A stretch of 50,907 nt of DNA from contig PXBW01000318.1 of assembly GCA_003566775.1 (NCBI GenBank), positions 1 through 50,907 of the forward strand, read 5' to 3'. The stretch is from a candidate division WS1 bacterium. Lineage in GTDB: Bacteria > Armatimonadota > Zipacnadia > Zipacnadales > UBA5352. The notes beneath the pieces were generated by a model. That model was not told the DNA's origin. It worked only from the letters and a program-made list of their open reading frames with translations, and searched no databases. The translations under genes and the position numbers were made by a program. Below are positions 9,488 to 16,507 of this stretch, in pieces. The first letter of the stretch is position 1, and every line of letters begins with the position of its first letter.

Positions 9488-10447
9488 ATGAGAGTGCTCA
9501 TAATCGGTGGAACGCGTTATCTCGGGCGCGAGATCATGATGCGCCTCAGAGAGCGCGGGGACGACGTTATTGTGCTCAATCGCGGGCGCACCGACTGCCC
9601 GCTGCCCGAAGAGGTTGGTTGCATTACTGCGGATATCATGGAGCCCGCATCCATCGTGGAGGGCCTCAAGGGTCCCGGTGGCGAGGTGATGACTTTTGAT
9701 GCCTGCGTTCACATGATCGCGATGGATGGACCGCGCGCCGAGCGTGTCATAGACGCCGTCTGGGGACTCGTGGGCCACTACGTGCAGTGCGGTTCAACGG
9801 GTGTGTTCATGCCGCTGCAACGCTGTCCGGCGGATGAGCACGAGCCCGTCGATCCCCCGCCCCCTGAGTGGGGTGGTTTCGGCGCCAAGGCGGAGTCGGA
9901 TCGAGTTGCTCGCGAACTGTGCGAGCGGTACGACCTGCCGCTCACCATCCTTCGGCCCACGAACATCATGGGGCCGGGCGATGTTCCGATCGACCTCTGG
10001 GGCGGACGCGATGAGCAGTTCTTCCAGGAACTCGTCGATGGTGGGCCGGTGAAGATACCCAATCTCGGTGAAGGCCTGGTGCAACCCGGAGACGTCCGGG
10101 ATATTGCCAACGCATTCCTTCTTGCACTCGACCAGCCGGAGAAGGCGGACGAGTATAACATCAGTTCGGCATATGCCATCACTCACAACTACTACCTGGA
10201 ACTGCTCGCCGATGCAATGGGGGTTACACCGGCGGTGGCGCATGTGCCGGTTGAGGACCTGATCGAGGAGTACGAAGGCACCGACCGCATCTCCGTGCGC
10301 GGACTTCGCTTCTTCGTTGAGCACATGTGCTTCACGATTGAGAAGGCGCGTGAAGATCTTGGTTACGAGCCTGAGTACACCCCCGAGGACTCGGTGGAGC
10401 AAACGGTGCGCTGGATGTTCGACACAGGCGTCATATCGGGCAAGTGA
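9488..10447 (+). CDS. Atypical NAD-dependent epimerase/dehydratase (SDR family)
   Basis: A 319-residue short-chain dehydrogenase/reductase of the 'GGTR-aromatic-LG' type: the Rossmann motif 'IIGGTRYLG' is at residues 5-13. The start ATG has GGGAGG eight bases upstream. In most extended SDRs a Tyr-x3-Lys pair does the proton transfer. Here the Lys134 region reads 'GGFGAKAES': Lys is kept but the position four residues earlier is Gly, with Phe next to it. Function may therefore be NAD(P)-dependent binding or a rearranged active site. The C-terminal half ('ILRPTNIMGPGDVPIDLW', 'DVRDIANAFLLAL') is standard for sugar-nucleotide epimerases. It is followed by a hairpin, then an aldo/keto reductase, suggesting a shared role in sugar oxidation and reduction. 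Confidence 0.85.
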   Translation: MRVLIIGGTRYLGREIMMRLRERGDDVIVLNRGRTDCPLPEEVGCITADIMEPASIVEGLKGPGGEVMTFDACVHMIAMDGPRAERVIDAVWGLVGHYVQCGSTGVFMPLQRCPADEHEPVDPPPPEWGGFGAKAESDRVARELCERYDLPLTILRPTNIMGPGDVPIDLWGGRDEQFFQELVDGGPVKIPNLGEGLVQPGDVRDIANAFLLALDQPEKADEYNISSAYAITHNYYLELLADAMGVTPAVAHVPVEDLIEEYEGTDRISVRGLRFFVEHMCFTIEKAREDLGYEPEYTPEDSVEQTVRWMFDTGVISGK

Positions 10448-10486
10448 GCGCGCGATGACGCTGTCAAACACGGTGCGATCTATCTG

Positions 10487-10518
10487 CCGCGCCTGCTGAG
10501 CGGCACCTGCAGGCGCGG
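10487..10518 (+). terminator. Hairpin between SDR and aldo/keto reductase genes
   Basis: Perfect 10-bp inverted repeat CCGCGCCTGC (10487-10496) and GCAGGCGCGG (10509-10518), 12-base loop, about 40 bases after the SDR stop. No T-run follows, so it may attenuate, stabilise the upstream message or end it with Rho help. Confidence 0.45.
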
Positions 10519-10606
10519 TCAACCTGCGCCATCGCGTTGCGATGTGTGCGGGAGACACTCAGGCGGACAGTATCACAATGTCTCACTTACTCAGGGAGGA
10601 TCAGAG

Positions 10607-11386
10607 ATGAACATCGACATTCCGACAATCACGCTCAAGACCGGCGACGAAATGCCGCAGTTGGGACTGGGAACATGGAAGCTGACCGGCGATACCTGCG
10701 TTGAGGCCGTGGACCTCGCGCTGCAGATGGGCTACGACCATCTCGACACCGCGGACGTTTACGGGAATCACCGCGAGGTCGCCTCAGGCATGTCCGGGCA
10801 TGATCGCGAGAGTATCTGGATCACCTCAAAGGTTAACCGGGGGGATCTGCACTACGATGATGTGCTCCGCATCGCCGATAAGAACCTGCAGGAGCTTGAG
10901 ACCGACTACGTGGACCTCTACCTGATCCACTGGCCGGACCCGGAGGCGCCGATGGAGGAGACCTTCAGCGCCCTCAAGCGCCTCCACGAGGAGGGCATGG
11001 CGCGCAACATCGGCGTCAGCAACTTCATGGTCGAGCACCTCACCGAGGCGCTGGAGGTATCCGAGGTGCCGATCGTCAACGATCAGATCAAGTTCCACCC
11101 GGCGCACCAGCCGTGGGACGTGGTGGAGATGTGCCGGGAGAACGACATCTCCGTCACCGCTTACTCGCCGCTGGGGCACGGCGATCTGCTTGAGAATGAG
11201 ACGATGAAGCGTGTCGCCGATGAGCTTGACCGCACGGTGGCGCAGGTTGCGATACGCTGGCTGCTGCAGCAGGACATGATCGTGATCCCGAAGGCCTCCA
11301 GCGAGGGGCACCTGCGCGACAACCTGCAGGTCTTCGACTTCGAGATCACTGCTGAGCAGGATGAGGCGATCCGCGGGCTGGCGTAG
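10607..11386 (+). CDS. Aldo/keto reductase
   Basis: A 259-residue NAD(P)H-dependent aldo/keto reductase, a cytoplasmic TIM-barrel enzyme that reduces aldehydes or ketones. I start it at ATG 10607, after CAGGGAGGATCAGAG, rather than at 10544, because the family begins near 'ITLKTGDEMPQLGLGTW'. The full catalytic tetrad is present: Asp47 ('LDTAD'), Tyr52 ('VYGN'), Lys75 ('TSKVN') and His108 ('LIHWP'). The C-terminal cofactor region 'VIPKASSEGHLRDNL' corresponds to the usual 'PKS...R..EN' phosphate-binding loop. Substrate is not deducible. Position after an SDR and before a sulfatase suggests handling of sugar-derived carbonyls. Confidence 0.93.
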   Translation: MNIDIPTITLKTGDEMPQLGLGTWKLTGDTCVEAVDLALQMGYDHLDTADVYGNHREVASGMSGHDRESIWITSKVNRGDLHYDDVLRIADKNLQELETDYVDLYLIHWPDPEAPMEETFSALKRLHEEGMARNIGVSNFMVEHLTEALEVSEVPIVNDQIKFHPAHQPWDVVEMCRENDISVTAYSPLGHGDLLENETMKRVADELDRTVAQVAIRWLLQQDMIVIPKASSEGHLRDNLQVFDFEITAEQDEAIRGLA

Positions 11387-11405
11387 CTCGGACGTCGTCG
11401 CACCT

Positions 11406-11488
11406 CGGACCTACCCCCGGCTCCCTCTCCGTCCCGGCGGAGGGGGAGACGGACGTGAATCCTCCGGAACGGAGGGCGGGGAGGTCCG
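11406..11488. repeat. Nested palindromic element in the AKR-sulfatase spacer
   Basis: An outer 7-bp pair CGGACCT (11406-11412) / AGGTCCG (11482-11488) encloses an 11-bp hairpin CTCCCTCTCCG (11421-11431) / CGGAGGGGGAG (11438-11448) with one mismatch that becomes a U-G wobble in RNA. It could be a transcript-stabilising structure, an imperfect terminator, or one copy of a genome-wide palindromic repeat; a single copy is visible in this window. Confidence 0.4.
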
Positions 11489-11527
11489 CCGTTCGCCGTG
11501 ATCGCACACCGAAAGGACTGACGTGCC

Positions 11528-12910
11528 ATGCCCGCAGATCGTCGCCCGAACATCATATTCATCATGAGCGACGACCACGCAGCCCACGCGATGACCTGCT
11601 ACGGCAGCGTGGTGAATGAGACGCCGAACCTCGATCGCATCGCCGATGGCGGCGTGCGGATGGACAACTGCTTCTGTACCAACGCGATCTGCACGCCGTC
11701 GCGGGCATCAATCCTCACCGGCAAGTATTCGCACCTCAACGGCGTGCGCGGCTTCGATGACATGGACCAGCGGCAGATGACCGCGCCGAAGCTGTTGCAA
11801 CAGGCAGGCTATCAGACCGCGATGTTCGGCAAGTGGCACCTCGGTCACGGCGGCATATGCAACCCGCAGGGCTTTGACCGCTGGTGCGTGCTGCCCGGCC
11901 AGGGTCTCTACCACGACCCGGAGATGTTCGACCAGAGTGACCAGAAGACCGTCTTCGAGGGCTATGTTACCGACATCATCACCGACATGTCGCTCGAATG
12001 GCTGGACGATCGCGACCCGGAAGAGCCGTTCTTCATGATGACCCATCACAAGGCCCCGCACCGACCGTGGGACCCCGATGAAAAGCACATGGAGATGTTC
12101 ACCGAGCCGATCCCTGAGCCGCCGACGCTGTGGGATGACTACGAGAATCGCGCCACCGCCGCGAAGATCGCCGAGATGCGCATCGGGCGCGACTTCATGG
12201 AGCGCGATTACAAGCACGATCCTCCGCAGGGACTCTCCAACGATGAGTTCAAGAAGTGGTGCTACCAGCGTTATATGCAGGACTATCTGCGCTGCGTGCA
12301 GTCGGTTGATGACAACGTCGGCCGAATGCTCGATTACCTCGATGAGGAGGGCCTCGCCGAGAACACGGTCATCATCTACACCTCCGACCAGGGCTTCTTC
12401 CTCGGCGACCACGGCTGGTACGACAAGCGCTTCATGTACGAGGAATCGCTCCGCATGCCCTTCGTGGCGCGCTATCCGGAGGAGATTGAGGCGGGCGGGC
12501 CGAACGATGATATCGTGCTGAACATCGACTTTCCGGCGCTCTTCCTCGACTACGCGGGGGTGCAGACGCCTGCACAGATGCAGGGCCGCAGCTTCCGCGA
12601 GAATCTACGCGGCGAGACGCCCGAGGACTGGCGCGACAGCTTCTACTATCGCTACTACGTGCATCTCGACGGCGGTCACAATGTCTTCGCGCACTACGGT
12701 CTGCGCACCGAGCGTTACAAGTTGATCTACTACTATCGCAACGATCCCGGGCCGCGGGAGTGGGAACTCTTCGACCTGCAGGAGGACCCGCTGGAGATGT
12801 GCTCGGTGTACGATGATCCTGACTACGCGGAGGTGGTGGCGAAACTCAAGAACGAGCTTCTCCGCCTGCGCTCGGAGGTCGGCGACCAGGAGGATCCGTG
12901 GAGAGAGTAG
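11528..12910 (+). CDS. Sulfatase (type I, formylglycine-dependent)
   Basis: A 460-residue arylsulfatase-family enzyme that hydrolyses sulfate esters. The modification site C-x-P-S-R is intact: Cys55 in 'ICTPSRASILTG' would be converted to formylglycine. The metal-binding 'MSDDH' (Asp15, Asp16) and the second metal region 'YTSDQGFFLGDHGW' are present. The C-terminus ('WELFDLQEDPLEM') is the common arylsulfatase tail. No signal peptide is seen, so the enzyme is probably cytoplasmic or its substrate is imported first. It follows the aldo/keto reductase on the same strand after 141 bases that hold a palindromic element. A sulfated glycan or its fragments is the likely substrate. No sulfatase-maturing enzyme lies in the window. 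Confidence 0.93.
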   Translation: MPADRRPNIIFIMSDDHAAHAMTCYGSVVNETPNLDRIADGGVRMDNCFCTNAICTPSRASILTGKYSHLNGVRGFDDMDQRQMTAPKLLQQAGYQTAMFGKWHLGHGGICNPQGFDRWCVLPGQGLYHDPEMFDQSDQKTVFEGYVTDIITDMSLEWLDDRDPEEPFFMMTHHKAPHRPWDPDEKHMEMFTEPIPEPPTLWDDYENRATAAKIAEMRIGRDFMERDYKHDPPQGLSNDEFKKWCYQRYMQDYLRCVQSVDDNVGRMLDYLDEEGLAENTVIIYTSDQGFFLGDHGWYDKRFMYEESLRMPFVARYPEEIEAGGPNDDIVLNIDFPALFLDYAGVQTPAQMQGRSFRENLRGETPEDWRDSFYYRYYVHLDGGHNVFAHYGLRTERYKLIYYYRNDPGPREWELFDLQEDPLEMCSVYDDPDYAEVVAKLKNELLRLRSEVGDQEDPWRE

Positions 12911-13075
12911 AATCAGACGGCACACCGCGGCATGGTGGATGCAGGTCCCGTGTGGCACACTACAGGGCGCACTGTCATCTCTCGCACCGTGGCAGGCCGG
13001 ACATGCAGGCGGAGACTCGTCCCGCGTCGTAAACAGTATCGGTGAATCAGAGATTGGAGCCGGGAGGCGAGGCAC

Positions 13076-13579
13076 TTGCGTTACCGAGAAGCCGCACTGC
13101 TTGTTGCGATGATCGTCACAGTGATCTGTATCGGATGCGACGCCGACTCTTACAACATCAGGGGGACTTATGACGCGGGCACCGTCGATTTCAGCTTCGG
13201 CGGCGGGGACTTCTGGCGGCTTGAGGACGTTGAGCTATACGTCGACACCAGTGAGCGCAAGGTACACTTCTCCGGTTACAGCAGGGCCGGGGACCTCTGG
13301 GAGTGGGCAGGTTCATACCGCCGGACGGGGAATCGCATCGTCGCCCAGGATCTGCCCGAGGTGCTCTACGGTTCCTCCGACCTGATCGATCTGCATCTCG
13401 AGTTCAGCCGGGACACATTCAGTGGCGCGGTGATCAACTGGGTGTACACCGAGCGAGACTTGCAGGAGGTGGGTGCTGCGCGGATCAGCGGGAGGCGCAT
13501 CAGCAGATTTGCCCGCCGTGGCCTTTCCCCTTCGGATGAACAGGACAGGCCTGTGCCGAAGTTCGACAGCGCGCAGTGA
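13076..13579 (+). CDS. Small lipoprotein of unknown function
   Basis: A 167-residue predicted lipoprotein. The start is a TTG with CGGGAGG nine bases upstream, and gives 'MRYREAALLVAMIVTVICIGC', an n-region, hydrophobic core and lipobox ending at Cys21. The mature part is beta-rich ('YDAGTVDFSFGGGDFWRLED'), ends in a basic stretch, and resembles small lipocalin-like or beta-barrel envelope proteins only in general character. A 15-bp hairpin follows it. I do not recognise a family. Confidence 0.65.
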   Translation: MRYREAALLVAMIVTVICIGCDADSYNIRGTYDAGTVDFSFGGGDFWRLEDVELYVDTSERKVHFSGYSRAGDLWEWAGSYRRTGNRIVAQDLPEVLYGSSDLIDLHLEFSRDTFSGAVINWVYTERDLQEVGAARISGRRISRFARRGLSPSDEQDRPVPKFDSAQ

Positions 13580-13600
13580 ATCTCTGCACGTAGCATCCGC

Positions 13601-13633
13601 GAGCCCGACCATCCGCAGCGGATGGTCGGGCTC
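13601..13633. terminator. Bidirectional terminator hairpin
   Basis: A perfect 15-bp stem, GAGCCCGACCATCCG (13601-13615) and CGGATGGTCGGGCTC (13619-13633), with loop CAG. It stands between the converging small lipoprotein and pseudopilin genes, so it can end both transcripts. T-runs are short on either side. Confidence 0.8.
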
Positions 13634-13693
13634 CTTCCAGCCGTGCGATTGGAGTTCACCGAATACGTCTGCCCCGCGTGAGTGGCTTTCGCT

Positions 13694-14467
13694 TCATCGA
13701 AGATCGAAATACTCGTCGGTGGTGAGGTCACCGTCTTTGTCGATATCTCCAAGGCTGTTCTCCCGGAACACTTCCGCGTCGAAGGCATCCCCCCACCCGA
13801 ATGTGCCGGTACGATAGACCGGCACCATGGCTGAGGCATGCCCATCTGCCCAGACGATGTTACCGACACCGTTATGCCGCCCGTGGAAACCGGGGTAGTC
13901 CTGCGAGGGCGGTTCGAGGTAGGTGTTTCCCTCTACGGTGGTCCCATCCATGAAGTTGATGCGGGCGGCATCGGCGAAAAGCACTGTCTCCGACGGATTT
14001 CGAATGCTCGCAAGCGAAACCGTGCTCAGTGATGGCGTCCAATCAACCGGATCGTAGTCGATGGGTGAGAGGTAAACGTAGTTATATGCGTAGCCGGTGA
14101 AGCCGATGCTCGCACGCATATCGTTGGAGAAGCTCGGGCAAACGTTGATCTCGTTGTTCCTCATGTAGGGGTAGATCAGACCTGCCTCGGGAATACGCGT
14201 GGACGTCGCCTCGTTGAAGGCCGTCCACCAGTAGTACTTCACTTCGCCCGGGGTGTGGAGTTCCACCGGCATGACTCGCTCGTTGTAGTCGGTCGCGTAC
14301 ATCTGCCATCCAAGGCCGATCTGCCTGAGGTTCGACAGGCAGGTGGTCTGCCGGGCCCTCTCGCGGGCGCGTGCGAAGACCGGGAAGAGAATCGCCGCGA
14401 GGATCGCGATTATCGCGATCACCACGAGCAGTTCGATGAGAGTGAAGCCATGCGACTTCCTTAGCAT
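13694..14467 (-). CDS. Prepilin-type cleavage/methylation domain protein with H-X9-DG motif
   Basis: A 257-residue type II/IV-pseudopilin-like protein. I start it at ATG 14467, preceded by AAGGAGGAAGATCTCA, which yields '[19 protein letters not shown]'. Prepilin peptidase would cut after Gly7 and methylate the Phe; Glu5 of the mature protein is kept. The following '[13 protein letters not shown]' and '[20 protein letters not shown]' match the abundant pseudopilin-like families of Armatimonadota and Planctomycetes. The C-terminus holds the H-X9-DG pattern ('[12 protein letters not shown]'). Such proteins are exported and membrane-anchored; their job is largely unknown. The upstream leader carries a cobalamin riboswitch and attenuator on the same strand, so B12 probably controls it, which is unusual. 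It is closed downstream by a bidirectional terminator. Confidence 0.93.
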   Translation of the reverse strand: MLRKSHGFTLIELLVVIAIIAILAAILFPVFARARERARQTTCLSNLRQIGLGWQMYATDYNERVMPVELHTPGEVKYYWWTAFNEATSTRIPEAGLIYPYMRNNEINVCPSFSNDMRASIGFTGYAYNYVYLSPIDYDPVDWTPSLSTVSLASIRNPSETVLFADAARINFMDGTTVEGNTYLEPPSQDYPGFHGRHNGVGNIVWADGHASAMVPVYRTGTFGWGDAFDAEVFRENSLGDIDKDGDLTTDEYFDLR

Positions 14468-14571
14468 TGAGATCTTCCTCCTTGCGCGCTCTGGAGGGAG
14501 GATCGCGCCTCGTCCGAGCGCCTTCTGATGCCGGGAACACAAGCGATAGATCCCGCCATAGAGGGCGCGTT

Positions 14572-14640
14572 AAACGAAAACGGACCGCCCGAGGGCGGTC
14601 CCTGTTGCGAGTCTCTATGAGGCGCCTCCCGCCCTCGGGG
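14572..14640 (-). promoter_or_regulatory. Attenuator of the cobalamin riboswitch (terminator plus antiterminator)
   Basis: On the minus strand the riboswitch is followed by a hairpin with arms 14601-14593 and 14590-14582 (GGACCGCCC / GGGCGGTCC, loop of two) and then GTTTTCGTTTA, a textbook intrinsic terminator. Upstream, 14639-14629 reads CCCGAGGGCGG in the RNA. This is a perfect 11-base complement of the terminator segment 14598-14588 (CCGCCCTCGGG) and would form the antiterminator. An overlapping CTCCC/GGGAG pairing could in turn hold the antiterminator strand. Cobalamin binding would presumably favour the terminator. The next gene is the pseudopilin, about 100 bases on. Confidence 0.8.
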
Positions 14641-14656
14641 AGTGGGCGCGTCATTG

Positions 14657-14838
14657 CGAGCAGGCTCGTCTCCTGGCTTCCGGGTCAATCTCCAGCCGCG
14701 CCTTCCAGAGGGCTCTGTCGAACTCTCCGTGGCATGTGCGGCCTTCGTCGCCGGTCACAGTTGCGGGGCAGCGCCGGATTCCCACCGGTCTTCCGTGAGG
14801 CTCATCCGTCAGCCTCAGGTGTGCCCGCTCACGTAAGT
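14657..14838 (-). ncRNA. Cobalamin riboswitch (class I-like aptamer)
   Basis: Read on the minus strand, the segment contains the B12-box core 'CGCTGCCCCGCAACTGT', preceded by GGAAGACCGGTGGGAATCCGG. The 3' conserved parts are GCCACGGA, CTGGAAGGCG and CCGGAAGCCAGGAGACGAGCC. These match the cobalamin aptamer of RF00174 in order and spacing. The RNA points left, toward the pseudopilin gene at 14467, and away from the glycerol-1-phosphate dehydrogenase gene on the other strand. An attenuator follows directly. Identification is firm; boundaries are approximate. Confidence 0.95.
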
Positions 14839-15051
14839 TGTATCGCTGCTGGACGTCAGCCTATCAGGATGAGCACGGGGAGTCAAGCCACCCTCGGGCA
14901 GAGGCCGCCTCGTCCTATCTCGGCATTGGACAAGGGCATTCCACCAGACATGGGACTGCCCGCGCAGAGGAATACGACGCCGCAGCAGGAAATGGAGACC
15001 AGTGAGCGTTGTCCCGGACGGTCAAAGGCTGCAGGAGGAGTTGCGCAACTG

Positions 15052-16359
15052 GTGTACGATCCCGGCTGGACCAGGCTCGGCGAGAGGTTTCACGCGGAGT
15101 TCGGCGCACCGCGAGGGCTTTCTCTTCAGGCATGTCACATCGGCACCGACGCGACTGTCGAGATGGCGCGCTTCCTCCGCTCGCAGAGCGTGTCACGGTG
15201 TCTGCTGGTGACGGATGATAACTGTTACCGCGCGGGTGGAGGGGATGTAACGCGCGCCCTGAGTGCGGCGGGTGTGAAGGTGAGCGAGCACCGTTTCGGC
15301 GCCGAGGCATTCGACGCATGCGAGAGACTGGTGGATGAGGTTGCGTGTGCGGGCACCGAAATGGACGCACTCGTGGCTGTTGGCGCGGGCACCATCTGCG
15401 ATCTTGCCAAGGCCGCTGGAGACGAGTTGAAGAGGCCGGTGGTGCTGTATCCGACCGCCGCTTCGATGAACGGTTACACCTCGAGCATCACGGCGCTGAA
15501 GGTGCGTGGGTTGAAGCGTACTCTGCCGTGCACCCCGGCAACAGGCATCTTCGCGAATCCCGAGCATGTCGCCACCGCACCACAGCGCATGACGGCGGCA
15601 GGGGTTGCGGACTTTCTCTCGAAGTGCTCGTCAAGCACGGATTGGCGCGCCTCAAATCTGCTGCTGGACGTGCCGTTCGATCCGCGCTCTCGCGAGTTCT
15701 TCGCGGGCATCCAGGAGAAGCTCATCGCCGATGCGCCACGCATCGGCCGGGGCGAGCCCGAGGCCATCGCGGTCGTGCTTGAGGCGCTGCTGCTCTCGGG
15801 CTTCTCGATGGTGATCGCCGGATCATCCGCTCCAGCCTCCGGCGGCGAACACCTGATCTCGCACTACCTCGATATGAAGTCTGCGCTCTACGACATGCCG
15901 CACGACCTGCATGGTGCGCAGGTGGGCGTTGCGACCGTGTACTGCCTCAATCTGTGGGAGCGCATACTTGCGCTTCAGCCCGAGGAGATCGATGTGGACG
16001 ATCTTCTCGCAATGCAGCCTCCCGACACGCAGGTTCGGGCGTGGATCCGTGAGGATTGGGGGGCGGAGGTGGGCGCTGAAGTCCTGCGGCAGTGGGAGGC
16101 GAAGAAGATGGACGCCGCCACGCTACGCAGGTTCCTTGAGCGGGTTCGCGCGCGGTTGGAGCAGATGAGACAGGAGTTGCCGCAGGATATGCTGCCCGCC
16201 ACCCTCGTAGCCGAGGTAATCAGTGAGTGCGGGGGACCTGTCGAGCCCGAGAAACTGGACGCACCCATTGCGGAGTACCGTAACGCGCTCTCTCGGGCGC
16301 GATACATCCGGGATCGCTTTACCGTGCTTGATCTCGCTGAAGACCTTGCTTTGAAGTAG
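15052..16359 (+). CDS. sn-glycerol-1-phosphate dehydrogenase (AraM/EgsA-like)
   Basis: A ~435-residue cytoplasmic enzyme of the iron-containing/dehydroquinate synthase-like dehydrogenase superfamily, G1P dehydrogenase branch. It interconverts dihydroxyacetone phosphate and sn-glycerol-1-phosphate with NAD(P)H. Diagnostic stretches are 'LVAVGAGTICDLAKAAG' (nucleotide loop), 'LYPTAASMNGYTSSITAL', 'ADFLSKCSSSTDW' (metal Asp), 'ASGGEHLISHYLDM' and 'DLHGAQVGVATVY' (metal His pair). I prefer GTG 15052, with GGAGGAG eleven bases upstream; ATG 14992 (weak ribosome site) is an alternative adding 20 residues. The 630-residue ORF from 14467 is certainly too long since it crosses the opposite-strand riboswitch. 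Bacillus AraM is ~394 residues, so the C-terminus is somewhat longer here. No prenyl-glyceryl-phosphate synthase gene is nearby. Confidence 0.9.
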   Translation: MYDPGWTRLGERFHAEFGAPRGLSLQACHIGTDATVEMARFLRSQSVSRCLLVTDDNCYRAGGGDVTRALSAAGVKVSEHRFGAEAFDACERLVDEVACAGTEMDALVAVGAGTICDLAKAAGDELKRPVVLYPTAASMNGYTSSITALKVRGLKRTLPCTPATGIFANPEHVATAPQRMTAAGVADFLSKCSSSTDWRASNLLLDVPFDPRSREFFAGIQEKLIADAPRIGRGEPEAIAVVLEALLLSGFSMVIAGSSAPASGGEHLISHYLDMKSALYDMPHDLHGAQVGVATVYCLNLWERILALQPEEIDVDDLLAMQPPDTQVRAWIREDWGAEVGAEVLRQWEAKKMDAATLRRFLERVRARLEQMRQELPQDMLPATLVAEVISECGGPVEPEKLDAPIAEYRNALSRARYIRDRFTVLDLAEDLALK

Positions 16360-16507
16360 CGGTCTCAGCGATGGTCATTCACAAGAAACAGATCAGACAC
16401 ACCAGCAATCCTTGCCATCTGCCGAAAATGATCTATGCTCCGACGAAGAAGATGGCTCGTTAATGCCTGAGAGGCGTTCGCTGATCACTCAACCGGAGGT
16501 GTCTTTT

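Noticed and set aside
14082-14654. 190-residue minus-strand ORF and the N-terminal half of the 14467-16359 plus-strand ORF
   Set aside because: Both cross the cobalamin riboswitch leader or the pseudopilin gene, have no ribosome site at their starts, and show Arg/Pro-rich shadow composition.
14657-15051. Idea that the first cobalamin riboswitch controls the glycerol-1-phosphate dehydrogenase gene
   Set aside because: The aptamer core, attenuator and T-run all read on the minus strand, away from that gene.
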